The notes under the pieces were generated by a model that was given only the letters and a program-made list of their open reading frames with translations, was not told the origin of the DNA and made no database searches. From positions 189,280 through 253,279 of the forward strand of contig NZ_DATESC010000015.1 of NCBI RefSeq assembly GCF_035271045.1: a DNA stretch of 64,000 bases, written 5' to 3'. Positions 46,451 to 55,314 of the stretch are shown in pieces. Each line of letters begins with the position of its first letter. The first letter of the stretch is position 1. The position numbers were made by a program, and so were the translations under genes. The DNA is from Marinospirillum sp035271045. GTDB lineage: Bacteria > Pseudomonadota > Gammaproteobacteria > Pseudomonadales > Halomonadaceae.

Positions 46451-47476
46451 ATGTATTCATTAGCAAGAAAACTTCTTTTTACCCTGTCGGGTGAAGCAGC
46501 GCACCAAATTGCTTTAGAAGGACTTGATGCCGCAGCAAGATTGCGCTTACTAAAGCCTTTTGTTGCGGCTACATTGCAAGCACCCGTTAACGTTATGGGA
46601 CTAGAATTTCCTAATGCTGTTGGTCTAGCTGCAGGCCTAGACAAAAATGCTGATCATTTATACAGCCTAGATCAATTAGGTTTTGGTTTTATCGAAGTCG
46701 GCACTGTTACGCCACGCCCTCAACCGGGTAATCCCAAACCACGTATGTTTCGTATTCCTGAACAAGAAGCCATTATTAACCGCATGGGTTTCAATAATAA
46801 AGGTTTAGACTACCTACTGGCACAAGTTAAAAAACAGTCCATCAGCGGTGTATTAGGCATTAACCTTGGCAAAAACTTAACCACGCCCGTAGAAAAAGCG
46901 GTCAATGATTACCTGCTAGGCTTAGAAGGTGTTTATGAATATGCCGACTACGTTACCGTTAACATCTCTTCACCTAACACACCGGGGCTGCGTAATCTAC
47001 AATACGGCGAAGCGTTAAAAGGCCTGCTGTTGCCATTAAAAGAAGCCCAAGCGCGTTTAGCCGACCAGCACCAGCGCTATGTGCCTTTAGCCGTAAAAGT
47101 TGCACCGGATATGAACGAAGAAGAATTACAAAGCCTTGCTGCTACGCTGCGTGAATTAAAACTTGATGCGGTCATAGCAACCAACACTACGCTGGATAAA
47201 ACAGCCGTCAACGATTTGCGCTACGGTGCAGAAGCTGGTGGTTTGTCGGGTCGACCACTGACTGAAAAAGCCTGTGAAATTACACGTCAGCTAGCCAATG
47301 CTTTAGAAGGGGACTTACCGATTATTGGTGTGGGTGGTATTTTTTCAGCCCAAGATGCCGTTGACCGTATTGAAGCCGGTGCTAGCCTGATTCAACTCTA
47401 CACAGGTTTTATCTATCGTGGCCCAAGCCTTATTAGTGAATGTGCTGAAGCGATAGCGAGCATAAAACCAGCATAA
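46451..47476 (+). CDS. pyrD: Dihydroorotate dehydrogenase (quinone), class 2
   Basis: Membrane-associated flavoenzyme that oxidises dihydroorotate to orotate in pyrimidine synthesis, reducing quinone. Class 2 features are the N-terminal amphipathic helix (YSLARKLLFTLSGEAAHQIALEGLDAA), GLAAGLDKN, the catalytic-Ser motif NISSPNTPGLRNLQ and GVGGIFSAQDA. GGGG at 46441-46444 supports ATG 46451; an in-frame ATG at 46439 is less likely. The 341-aa length is normal. Confidence 0.97.
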   Translation: MYSLARKLLFTLSGEAAHQIALEGLDAAARLRLLKPFVAATLQAPVNVMGLEFPNAVGLAAGLDKNADHLYSLDQLGFGFIEVGTVTPRPQPGNPKPRMFRIPEQEAIINRMGFNNKGLDYLLAQVKKQSISGVLGINLGKNLTTPVEKAVNDYLLGLEGVYEYADYVTVNISSPNTPGLRNLQYGEALKGLLLPLKEAQARLADQHQRYVPLAVKVAPDMNEEELQSLAATLRELKLDAVIATNTTLDKTAVNDLRYGAEAGGLSGRPLTEKACEITRQLANALEGDLPIIGVGGIFSAQDAVDRIEAGASLIQLYTGFIYRGPSLISECAEAIASIKPA

Positions 47477-47623
47477 AAAAAGTGCCATAAAATGGCGCTC
47501 ACTGTCTAAAGATAGCTATAAAATCTATAATTGCTCTACAATGGAAAAGAATCGTAAGAAAGAAACAAACAAATACTAGAAAAAATATTAAAAATGAAAG
47601 GGACGACAAGGACAGGAAAGACA

Positions 47624-48571
47624 ATGAGCACTTTAATGAATAATGTCAATCAACGCACTCAACTAGCCGGTGAAAATCGGCTGGAATTATTATTATTCCG
47701 TTTACAAAACAACCACCTTTATGGCATTAACGTTTTTAAAGTCAAAAGAATCATTGCCTGCCCGCCCCTAACTCAACTACCCCATCACCACCCACACATT
47801 ATTGGTGTAGCCAATACAGCAGAAGGGCCTTTGCCTATTTTGGATATGCTCAGTGCCATTAAACTAGGCAAAGTTACTGACCCGCGTAAACAAAGCGTCA
47901 TTGTGTGTGAATATAACCGCAAACAACAAGGCTTTCTGGTGGATAAGATTGAAAGCATTGTCAATATGCAATGGAGCGATATTTTATTGCCACCTAAAGG
48001 CATCGGCCATAAACATTATTTAACGTCAATTACTCGAATCAACAATCAAATAGTTGAAATTATTGACGTTGAAAAAGTCATTTCAGAAGTAACCCCCACC
48101 TCAGAAAAAATGAGCAGCCAACTGTCTGATGACTTTGCTGAATTAAACCAATCAACCGTGCCACGCACAGTATTAGTGGTTGATGATTCAGTAGTGGCGC
48201 GTAACCAAATTAAACGCTGTTTAGCGGAAGTGCAGCTAGAATCCATATTGCTAAACGATGGTAAACAAGCATTAGAACACCTAAAAAACCTAGTGGAACA
48301 AGGTAAGAATCTTAACGATGAATACTTAATGGTTATTTCAGACATTGAAATGCCAGAAATGGATGGCTACACCTTTACCCGTAAAGTTAAAGAAGACCCA
48401 GTAATGAAACACATTTACATTCTACTCCATACATCTTTGTCGGGTGTTTTCAACAAAAGTATGGTGACACGCGTAGGTGCTGATAACTTTATTGCCAAGT
48501 TTGATGCCGACGAACTTGCCCAAGCTGTACTCGACTTATTTCGCAAGCGCAGCTTAAAAACACCACATTAA
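47624..48571 (+). CDS. CheV-type chemotaxis coupling protein (CheW-REC), second copy
   Basis: Same architecture as the 34-kb CheV: CheW domain (FRLQNNHLYGINVFKV, HHPHIIGVANTAEGPLPILD) then receiver (VLVVDDSVVARNQIK, MVISDIEMPEMDGYTF with acceptor Asp, HTSLSGVFNKSM). The two proteins align along their whole length. The start at 47624 has AGGAAA upstream; an in-frame ATG at 47594 has no ribosome site. It precedes an MCP by 250 bp. Confidence 0.92.
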   Translation: MSTLMNNVNQRTQLAGENRLELLLFRLQNNHLYGINVFKVKRIIACPPLTQLPHHHPHIIGVANTAEGPLPILDMLSAIKLGKVTDPRKQSVIVCEYNRKQQGFLVDKIESIVNMQWSDILLPPKGIGHKHYLTSITRINNQIVEIIDVEKVISEVTPTSEKMSSQLSDDFAELNQSTVPRTVLVVDDSVVARNQIKRCLAEVQLESILLNDGKQALEHLKNLVEQGKNLNDEYLMVISDIEMPEMDGYTFTRKVKEDPVMKHIYILLHTSLSGVFNKSMVTRVGADNFIAKFDADELAQAVLDLFRKRSLKTPH

Positions 48572-48821
48572 CCACTGATAACGCATTACGATTAACTAGC
48601 ACACTAAAACTAGCGCCCTAAAAAGTAACAAACACTACAAAGGCGCTAATTATATACATGATTAAGACTATAGCCCACCCATAAAAATTGATTCATATCA
48701 ATGGCATTCATTCAAACAGCAAGAAAAAATTGTTGTATACCAGACTTTTGTAGCAAAAACCAATCGACTGGCTCGATAATTGCTTTAAAAATAATAATAA
48801 TAACGCTCAGGAGCTATAGCA
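48572..48821. other. 250-bp intergenic region with a weak terminator-like repeat
   Basis: Arms TAGCGCC (48611-48617) and GGCGCTA (48642-48648) bracket a 24-nt loop and could end the cheV transcript. The rest is AT-rich and presumably carries the promoter of the MCP gene. No gene is visible. Confidence 0.4.
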
Positions 48822-50411
48822 ATGCAAATCAACCAGCCTGTTACTGGGAAAGAGCAATCTGTTGATGCCAATATTCAACTAATCACCATTACCGACCTAA
48901 GTGGCAAAATCACCTTTGCTAATGACGACTTCGTTAACGTTTCTGGTTATAAACGCAGTGAATTGATTGGTCAGAATCACAATTTAATTCGCCACCCAGA
49001 TATGCCAGCCGGAGCGTTTGAAAACCTTTGGAAAACCATACAAAATAAACAGTCTTGGAAAGGATTGGTAAAAAATCGTTGTAAAAATGGCGATCACTAC
49101 TGGGTTGATGCCTATGTCACGCCCATTCAACGCGATGGCAAAATTGTTGAATATCAATCAGTAAGAACCACCGCACCCATTGCTGCGGTTGAAAGAGCCA
49201 ATAAAGTTTATACGAGTTGGCAACAAGGTAAATTGCCTTATTTTTTACAAAAAAAACCGCTTTCGTTAACCACTAAACTTATCCTTGCTGGCTTACTTCC
49301 TACCAGTCTTATAAGCATTGCTTTATTTATGCTAAACCTGAGTTGGTTAGCCGTTTTAGCACCTTTAATCGCTGGTTTAGCAACGACTATTTTTACCCAT
49401 TCACAACTTTGTGGCTTAAAACAGCTAGAAACCGCTGCCTGTAAAATCAACCAAAACCGTGTAATGACTTACCTTTACACTGGGCGGCAAGATGAATTAG
49501 GTAATATCTCTTTTGCATTACGCACCCGCAGTTCAGAACTTCGCGCCGTGGTTGCCCGCCTGTTTAATAACAGCGGCTATTTACGTCGCAGCAAATTACG
49601 TTCCGATGAATGTTTAAGTGAAGCGTTTGAATACATCGAACGTCAAGGCAGTCGCATTGCTGAAATCCAACAAGCCATGCAAGCACAGCTACACAGCTTA
49701 GAACAAGTCATGGGCAGCACTCAGCGTACGGCAACAGCGGCCAGTCAATCGCAAGTAGCCACGCAAATGGGGCAGCAAAAAATTGAAGAAGTCGCCCAAG
49801 CCATAGCAAGGCAATCCATTGAGCTTGAAGCAGCGAAACAACAAGTCGCCAATCTAGCGATGAATAGCGAGCACATTAGTACCGTTATTGACGTTATTAC
49901 CAATGTAGCGGAACAAACCAATCTTTTAGCCTTAAATGCTGCTATAGAAGCAGCGCGTGCGGGTGAAGCTGGGCGAGGTTTTGCCGTTGTTGCCGATGAA
50001 GTGCGTGGATTAGCACAACGTACCCACGATTCAACCCTACAAGTGCGTACAATTATTGAACAGCTAAAAGAAAATACGTTAGCCTCCGTTCAAGCCATTG
50101 ATAAAGGTGTCAATGCCTCGCAAGAAACTGTTGAGCTAGCAAAAACCATGAGTCATTCGCTACAAGAAATCTTATTAGCCGTAGCAGAAATCAATAACTT
50201 AGCGACTGAAGTAGCGAGTATGACCAATCATCAGTCAGTACTAAGTGAACAAACCAGACGCCAAGTCACTGAACTTTCAGAGCTTGCTCAACACTCGGTG
50301 ACAGCAGGCAATGCCGCAACCAAGCAGTCGAATAAGTTAGATATGCAAGTGGGCAATCTGCACCTATTAGCCGCTAACTTTATTTTTAGTTTAAACGCTG
50401 AAAAAGCCTAA
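48822..50411 (+). CDS. Aer-type PAS methyl-accepting chemotaxis protein
   Basis: The 529-aa receptor begins with an Aer-like PAS domain (about 20-130; ITFANDDFVNVSGY and NHNLIRHPDMPAGAFENLW, a signature of FAD-binding energy or oxygen sensors). It has two closely spaced membrane helices (about 152-200), a HAMP-like linker and a signalling hairpin whose tip reads TNLLALNAAIEAARAGEAGRGFAVVADEVRGLA. No periplasmic sensor domain exists, so it senses internal redox or energy state. GGAG lies upstream of the ATG. Confidence 0.92.
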   Translation: MQINQPVTGKEQSVDANIQLITITDLSGKITFANDDFVNVSGYKRSELIGQNHNLIRHPDMPAGAFENLWKTIQNKQSWKGLVKNRCKNGDHYWVDAYVTPIQRDGKIVEYQSVRTTAPIAAVERANKVYTSWQQGKLPYFLQKKPLSLTTKLILAGLLPTSLISIALFMLNLSWLAVLAPLIAGLATTIFTHSQLCGLKQLETAACKINQNRVMTYLYTGRQDELGNISFALRTRSSELRAVVARLFNNSGYLRRSKLRSDECLSEAFEYIERQGSRIAEIQQAMQAQLHSLEQVMGSTQRTATAASQSQVATQMGQQKIEEVAQAIARQSIELEAAKQQVANLAMNSEHISTVIDVITNVAEQTNLLALNAAIEAARAGEAGRGFAVVADEVRGLAQRTHDSTLQVRTIIEQLKENTLASVQAIDKGVNASQETVELAKTMSHSLQEILLAVAEINNLATEVASMTNHQSVLSEQTRRQVTELSELAQHSVTAGNAATKQSNKLDMQVGNLHLLAANFIFSLNAEKA

Positions 50412-50420
50412 GGAATCACC

Positions 50421-51074
50421 ATGAGCAACCCTGCTTTTACTTCTTCTATTGACTTTACAGCTACCGACTACACTTTGATCGAAGAAAAAACCGCCTATCA
50501 AGGTTTTTTTGCACTGCGTAAGCTAACCCTTAAACATAAACTTTTTAAAGGAGGCTGGACTCAACCGATTCATCGTGAACTTTTTGTGCGCGGTCAAGCA
50601 GTTGGAGTTTTAGCTTACGACCCTTGGCAAGATAAAGTAGTGATGGTGGAGCAATTTAGAGTCGGTGCAATGAATGATCCAAAAAGCCCTTGGCTACTGG
50701 AAGTGATTGCTGGAATGATAGAAGAAAATGAGCCGCCTGAAGCCGTCGCACACCGTGAAACAAAAGAAGAGTCTGGCTTAACCATTTTGCACCTAGAACA
50801 CCTTTACACCTATTATTCTAGCCCGGGCGGTAGCGATGAGCAGATCATTCTTTATCTAGGCATCGTAGATTCTAACCAAGTAAACAACGGCGATATTGGT
50901 GGACTAGCCACTGAACATGAAGACCTGCGTGTTACGCTGTTGCACCGAACCGATGCCTTACAAGAAACCATCAATGGTAAAGCAGCCAACACCCTAAGCA
51001 TTATTGCTTTACAGTGGCTAACCCTAAACCACCAACGCCTACAAGCTAGCTGGGTAAAGCAGCAGCCCCAATGA
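50421..51074 (+). CDS. nudF: ADP-ribose pyrophosphatase
   Basis: This Nudix hydrolase cleaves ADP-ribose to AMP and ribose-5-phosphate. The 217-aa protein has the Nudix box starting at GMIEENEPPEAVAHRETKEESG (G-x5-E-x7-REx2EExG pattern) and the NudF-type upstream VVMVEQFRVGAM. Its stop overlaps the cpdA start by 4 nt, matching the nudF-cpdA linkage in Pseudomonas and Enterobacteria. Confidence 0.94.
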   Translation: MSNPAFTSSIDFTATDYTLIEEKTAYQGFFALRKLTLKHKLFKGGWTQPIHRELFVRGQAVGVLAYDPWQDKVVMVEQFRVGAMNDPKSPWLLEVIAGMIEENEPPEAVAHRETKEESGLTILHLEHLYTYYSSPGGSDEQIILYLGIVDSNQVNNGDIGGLATEHEDLRVTLLHRTDALQETINGKAANTLSIIALQWLTLNHQRLQASWVKQQPQ

Positions 51075-51796
51075 TTCGTGTAGTACAACTCACCGACTTA
51101 CACCTGTTAGCCGACCCTAATGCTCTTTACCGTGGTAAAGACACGCGATCACATTTTTTAGCCGGTTTAAAGCTAGCCGTGCGTTTGCAACCAGACTTAC
51201 TGCTGTTAACCGGTGATCTAGCTGAAGACGAGCAACTAGGCACTTACCAGTGGCTGTACCAACAACTAAAAAACAGCGGCTTAAATTGGCAGTGGCTACC
51301 GGGCAATCATGATAATCCAGCGATTATGGCAAGCTTTCAGCCCACAGACTTTCACCAGCAGACCCAGCATTGGCAAATTTTAGGCCTTAACAGCCACCTA
51401 CCTAACCAAACCCAAGGTAACTTGGATACCACACAGCTACAGCGGCTTCAATGCGCCTTAATCAATCCCAAACCTTTACTTATCGCGCTTCATCACCCGC
51501 CCGTTGCCGTTAACAGCCTGTGGAAGGATGCCATTGCTTTACAAAACTCAGCTGTTTTCTGGAAATTATTAAAAGATCAAAACCACGCCCGCTTAGTTAT
51601 TTTTGGTCATGTTCACCAAGCCTTTAGCAGTAGTCAACAGCAAACCAACGTTTTTGCCACACCTGCCAGCTCAGTGCAATTCACCGAGGATTCAGATAAA
51701 TTTGCCATCAGTCCCGTCGCTTTACCTGCCCTGCGACTGATTCGCTTAAAGCCTAAAGGTGTTTTTACCACCCGTTTAATTTACTTCCTTAATTAA
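51071..51796 (+). CDS. cpdA: 3',5'-cyclic-AMP phosphodiesterase
   Basis: Class III cAMP phosphodiesterase of the calcineurin-like metallophosphatase fold. The metal-binding motifs are QLTDLHLL, TGDLAED, PGNHDNP, ALHHPP and FGHVHQAF in order. At 241 aa it is slightly shorter than E. coli CpdA. It lowers cAMP and so acts with the Crp/Vfr protein encoded at about 19 kb. Confidence 0.93.
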   Translation: MIRVVQLTDLHLLADPNALYRGKDTRSHFLAGLKLAVRLQPDLLLLTGDLAEDEQLGTYQWLYQQLKNSGLNWQWLPGNHDNPAIMASFQPTDFHQQTQHWQILGLNSHLPNQTQGNLDTTQLQRLQCALINPKPLLIALHHPPVAVNSLWKDAIALQNSAVFWKLLKDQNHARLVIFGHVHQAFSSSQQQTNVFATPASSVQFTEDSDKFAISPVALPALRLIRLKPKGVFTTRLIYFLN

Positions 51797-51810
51797 AGAA
51801 AGTATTTATC

Positions 51811-51882
51811 ATGAATGCGATTTTAATAGAAGTCAGCCGCTTTAACTTAGCGCTAACTTACAAACCAGTGGTTAAAACATGA
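51811..51882 (+). CDS. Possible 23-codon leader peptide upstream of the RimB-like gene
   Basis: The frame MNAILIEVSRFNLALTYK... runs from ATG 51811 to a TGA that overlaps the next gene's ATG (ATGA). A weak purine run (aaagaaag, 51795-51802) lies upstream. The ATGA coupling suggests it may be translated to feed ribosomes into the downstream gene. There is no codon pattern that points to attenuation. Low confidence. Confidence 0.3.
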   Translation: MNAILIEVSRFNLALTYKPVVKT

Positions 51883-52349
51883 TAAAAACTAAAGATAAAA
51901 ATATTATTGGTGGACGGGAAGTAATATTTTTTCCAGAACTAAACATCGCTTTACGCGCTAAAATAGATACGGGTGCTAAAACCTCTTCGCTGCACGCAAC
52001 AGCGATACAAGTCTTTGAAAAAGAGGCTCAAGAATGGATAAGCTTCACCACACAAACGGAAGCAGAAGGAAAAACCAGCAGTGTACAGTGTGAATTTCCG
52101 GTGTATGATCACCGCAAAGTTCGTAGCTCCAACGGTCAAGCTCACTGGCGCTATGTCATTAAGATGCAAATTCAGCTAGGTAGCTTCCAAGAGAAGGTAG
52201 AGCTGACGCTGGCTGACCGCTCAAAAATGCAATACCCTATGCTGCTAGGACGCTCCGCCATGAAAAAGCATTTTTTAGTCGCACCCGGCAAAACTTATCT
52301 ACAAGGTTTACCTCCCTTATTTGTTTCTTTGGAAAATAAATGCACCTAG
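51879..52349 (+). CDS. RimB-type retropepsin-like protease
   Basis: The 156-aa protein has the aspartic-peptidase-like motif RAKIDTGAKTSSLHA (about 26-40), with VRSSNGQAHWRYVI and YPMLLGRSAM, matching the RimB/DUF785 'ATP-dependent zinc protease' family. In Pseudomonas RimB removes poly-glutamate tails made by RimK on ribosomal protein S6. Its coupling to rimK (10-nt overlap) supports that role. It may be translationally coupled to a short upstream frame. Confidence 0.88.
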   Translation: MIKTKDKNIIGGREVIFFPELNIALRAKIDTGAKTSSLHATAIQVFEKEAQEWISFTTQTEAEGKTSSVQCEFPVYDHRKVRSSNGQAHWRYVIKMQIQLGSFQEKVELTLADRSKMQYPMLLGRSAMKKHFLVAPGKTYLQGLPPLFVSLENKCT

Positions 52350-53245
52350 CCATTTTATCGCGCAATGCTAAGCTTTACTCGACCCGTCGCCTTATTGAAG
52401 CGGCTGAACTACAAGGTCACACCGTCAGAGTGGTTGATACGCTGCGCTGTTACATGAACGTCACCACCAGCAAGCCTTCGATTCATTATCGTGGTGAAGA
52501 ACTGGAAGAATTTGATGCAGTGATTCCACGCATTGGTGCATCGGTCACTTTTTATGGCACCGCCGTGCTGCGCCAATTTGAAATGATGGGCGTTTATACC
52601 CTAAACGAATCCGTCGCTATTACCCGTTCACGCGATAAACTACGTTCATTACAACTACTATCGCGCAAAGGCATAGGCTTGCCCATTACTGGCTTTGCCC
52701 ATTCACCCGATGACATTCCCGACCTAATTCGTATGGTTGGTGGTGCGCCACTGGTGATTAAACTGTTAGAAGGTACGCAAGGCATTGGTGTGGTTTTAGC
52801 TGAAACTGAAAAAGCTGCCGAAAGTGTCATTCAAGCCTTTATGGGTTTAAAAGCTAACATTATGGTGCAAGAATACATTCAAGAAGCCGGTGGTGCTGAT
52901 ATCCGCTGCTTTGTTGTCGGCGATAAAGTCATTGCTGCTATGAAACGCCAAGCTGGGCCTGGTGAGTTCCGTTCTAACCTACACCGAGGTGGCAGTGCTG
53001 AGCTTATTAAAATCACTCCACAAGAACGTGCCACAGCCACCCGCGCTGCTAAAGCAATGGGCTTAAATGTGTGTGGTGTTGACTTGTTGCGCTCTAACCA
53101 CGGTCCAGTGGTGATGGAAGTCAATTCTTCACCGGGTTTAGAAGGCATAGAGGCCGCTACCGGCAAAGACATCGCTGGGCAAATTATTGAATACATCGCT
53201 CGCAATGCCGCACCTAATAAAAACCGTACTCGCGGGCGAGGGTAA
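52340..53245 (+). CDS. rimK: RimK-type ATP-grasp ligase
   Basis: RimK adds glutamates to the C-terminus of ribosomal protein S6. The 301-aa ATP-grasp protein has the N-terminal VVDTLRCYMNV region, the ATP loop LEGTQGIGVVLAE, and the metal-binding end GVDLLRSNHGPVVMEVNSSPGLEGIE. Length equals E. coli RimK (300). The RimB-like partner is directly upstream. The C-terminal tail KNRTRGRG is basic. Confidence 0.95.
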   Translation: MHLAILSRNAKLYSTRRLIEAAELQGHTVRVVDTLRCYMNVTTSKPSIHYRGEELEEFDAVIPRIGASVTFYGTAVLRQFEMMGVYTLNESVAITRSRDKLRSLQLLSRKGIGLPITGFAHSPDDIPDLIRMVGGAPLVIKLLEGTQGIGVVLAETEKAAESVIQAFMGLKANIMVQEYIQEAGGADIRCFVVGDKVIAAMKRQAGPGEFRSNLHRGGSAELIKITPQERATATRAAKAMGLNVCGVDLLRSNHGPVVMEVNSSPGLEGIEAATGKDIAGQIIEYIARNAAPNKNRTRGRG

Positions 53246-53257
53246 CAAGGAGCTTTA

Positions 53258-54274
53258 ATGCTAAATGCCCAAATAAACTGGCAATCCTTAGCCATTCGTG
53301 AAGCAGCGCTAACACTTTATAAATATGAGCGCATTGAACGTAAAACCGCAAATGCACCACTGGTTGATGAGCTAATTAACAGCAACTGGTTATTGTCTGA
53401 AGAAGCTGAAAACTTTTTTATGCTCAGCGCTCGTGGACGGACTAGCCTAATCGAATTATTGGATTTACGCTTACCGGAATGGCGTGATTGGCTCACCATA
53501 CTTGAAGGTGAACGCCCGTTAATTACAGAGGTTTTTGAGCAGCGCTGGCGCTATTTAAAAGATCAATTACGCGCCGATCTGCCACGCGTATTGAACAAAA
53601 GTAGTTTACAACTGGCATTATTGGGTAAACGCAGCAAAGAATTACCCGATCACCTGCGCCATGAGTTGCCGCCATTAGAACTAAGCGAAGACCGCTGCTT
53701 GCACCTGCGTGGCAATATGAACTTAAAACTTGTTAAAAAGCACGGTGCGTCTATTGAGCTAAAAAAGATCTGGCGACAACTCAGTGAAGCCGTGCTGCCC
53801 GAAAGGGATTTTCGACAAATTAAAGAACTAGATGGTGAATTACCTTACCTAGTGATGAGCATTGAAGACCGTGGCGTATTTCTGGATATCGACCTGCCTA
53901 CCAACTTGCTAGCTATTTGGGTCGCACCTGAAAACTTAGAGCTAGCGGGTGAATTTTTACGTTTTCTACCGCAATTTGTGCCCCATGTTCACTTTGGTGA
54001 TTTAGACCACCAAGGCTTAGTCATCGCTGAACGCTTGTCGCTTTATAGTCAACGGCCTGTGCGCCGATTTATTCCCAGCTTTTGGAAAGATTATTTAAAA
54101 AACTTTTCGATTACAACCAGTGAAAAAAACAGTGGCAAGGGTGCGGCTTGGCATGGACCTGTTTTATCGGTCGCCTTACTTAGGGACTTAATGACCAGCA
54201 ACCGCTGGCTAGCACAAGCACCCTTGTTATTGGATGCTAGGCTACATGAAGAAATGCGTCGGTTAATGGACTAA
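53258..54274 (+). CDS. Orphan JetD-like (DUF2220) Toprim protein
   Basis: The C-terminal half resembles the Toprim domain of JetD, the DNA-cleaving subunit of Wadjet plasmid defence: YLVMSIEDRGVFLDI (Glu203, as in JetD 'VEN..TF') and FVPHVHFGDLDHQGLVIAERL (Asp248, Asp250; JetD 'GDxDxxG'). The N-terminal half is helical and less conserved, plausibly a winged-helix region. At 338 aa it is a little shorter than typical JetD. No JetA, JetB or JetC (condensin-like) gene is present on either side. It follows rimK by 12 bp and is probably cotranscribed. The function of stand-alone members is unknown to me; a topo-VI-A-like nuclease is the inference. Confidence 0.65.
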   Translation: MLNAQINWQSLAIREAALTLYKYERIERKTANAPLVDELINSNWLLSEEAENFFMLSARGRTSLIELLDLRLPEWRDWLTILEGERPLITEVFEQRWRYLKDQLRADLPRVLNKSSLQLALLGKRSKELPDHLRHELPPLELSEDRCLHLRGNMNLKLVKKHGASIELKKIWRQLSEAVLPERDFRQIKELDGELPYLVMSIEDRGVFLDIDLPTNLLAIWVAPENLELAGEFLRFLPQFVPHVHFGDLDHQGLVIAERLSLYSQRPVRRFIPSFWKDYLKNFSITTSEKNSGKGAAWHGPVLSVALLRDLMTSNRWLAQAPLLLDARLHEEMRRLMD

Positions 54275-55314
54275 CTACTCAAGCTTTGTACTATATGATG
54301 GTAACTAGCAAAGCGTGTGGCAGCAACTTTGCCCTCCGCAACGGCTTCTTTTAAGGCGCAACCTGGATCTTCTTTGTGTTTGCAATCACGAAAACGGCAC
54401 AAGCCTAAAAAGGGACGAAATTCAGGGAAGCCTTGTGCTATTTGTTCTGGCTGCAAATAACCCAAAGAAAACTCACGAATGCCTGGTGAGTCAATTAACT
54501 GCCCACCGACTGGAAAGTGAAATAATCGAGCAGTTGTAGTAGTGTGTCGCCCTTTACGCGTATCTTCAGAAAGGCTACCGACTCGTAAATCTACACCCGG
54601 TAAAAGGTAATTAATCAATGACGATTTACCAACACCAGACTGTCCAACAAATACGCTAATACGGTCTTTAAGCTGCTGCTGTAACTGCTGCAAAACTTTT
54701 TCTTGATAAGCAGAGCTAATTAAAACTTGATAACCTAACTGGCGATAAGTTGCCAATAAGCCATTAATTAACGCCTCTTGTTCAGCAGTTAAAACACCCT
54801 GCTGCATCAAATCCCACTTGTTAATCAGCAATACAGGCTCAATGCCGGTGTGTTCTGCTGCAACTAAATAGCGATCAATTAAATTAGCATGAGGCTCAGG
54901 TTCAGGTGCAATCACCAATAATAGTTGATCGACATTAGCAGCAATAGGCTTCATCACTCCGCGCATATCAGGACGCGCTAACAAACTACGCCGCGCTTGA
55001 CGCGACTCCACCACACCTTCTTCAAGTGGATTTTGATTCGCTCGCCAACTAACATAATCACCTGTCACCAAGTTTTCAACATTGGCACGAACATGGCAAC
55101 GCTGCCGCTGACCTTGTAAAGCACCATCCACTGCTTCAACTTCAACCTGACGGCCAAAATGTGCCGTTACCAAACCCTGTTGTGGCTCGGTTGTTAAACC
55201 TTCTTGGTGGCTAGAATCTAAGCGCTTATCTTTACGCAAAGCGCGGGTGTTGCGTTCATCTTGCACTTTGTCAATGCGCCACTGCTGCTGGCGGGTCAGC
55301 TTACGGGCACTCAT
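54271..55314 (-). CDS. rsgA: Small ribosomal subunit biogenesis GTPase
   Basis: RsgA is a circularly permuted GTPase that helps mature the 30S subunit. The 347-aa protein shows the permuted order: G4 INKWDLM, then G1 GQSGVGKSSLIN and G3 DSPGIREF, and a C-terminal zinc site (CRFRDCKHKEDPGCALKEAV). The N-terminal OB domain is present. It overlaps orn by 4 nt and converges with the JetD-like gene (4-nt overlap of stops). rsgA-orn linkage is common in gammaproteobacteria. Confidence 0.96.
   Translation of the reverse strand: MSARKLTRQQQWRIDKVQDERNTRALRKDKRLDSSHQEGLTTEPQQGLVTAHFGRQVEVEAVDGALQGQRQRCHVRANVENLVTGDYVSWRANQNPLEEGVVESRQARRSLLARPDMRGVMKPIAANVDQLLLVIAPEPEPHANLIDRYLVAAEHTGIEPVLLINKWDLMQQGVLTAEQEALINGLLATYRQLGYQVLISSAYQEKVLQQLQQQLKDRISVFVGQSGVGKSSLINYLLPGVDLRVGSLSEDTRKGRHTTTTARLFHFPVGGQLIDSPGIREFSLGYLQPEQIAQGFPEFRPFLGLCRFRDCKHKEDPGCALKEAVAEGKVAATRFASYHHIVQSLSS

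Noticed and set aside
53258..54274. A complete Wadjet system
   Set aside because: The flanking genes are rimK and rsgA; no JetA, JetB or SMC-like JetC exists within the window.
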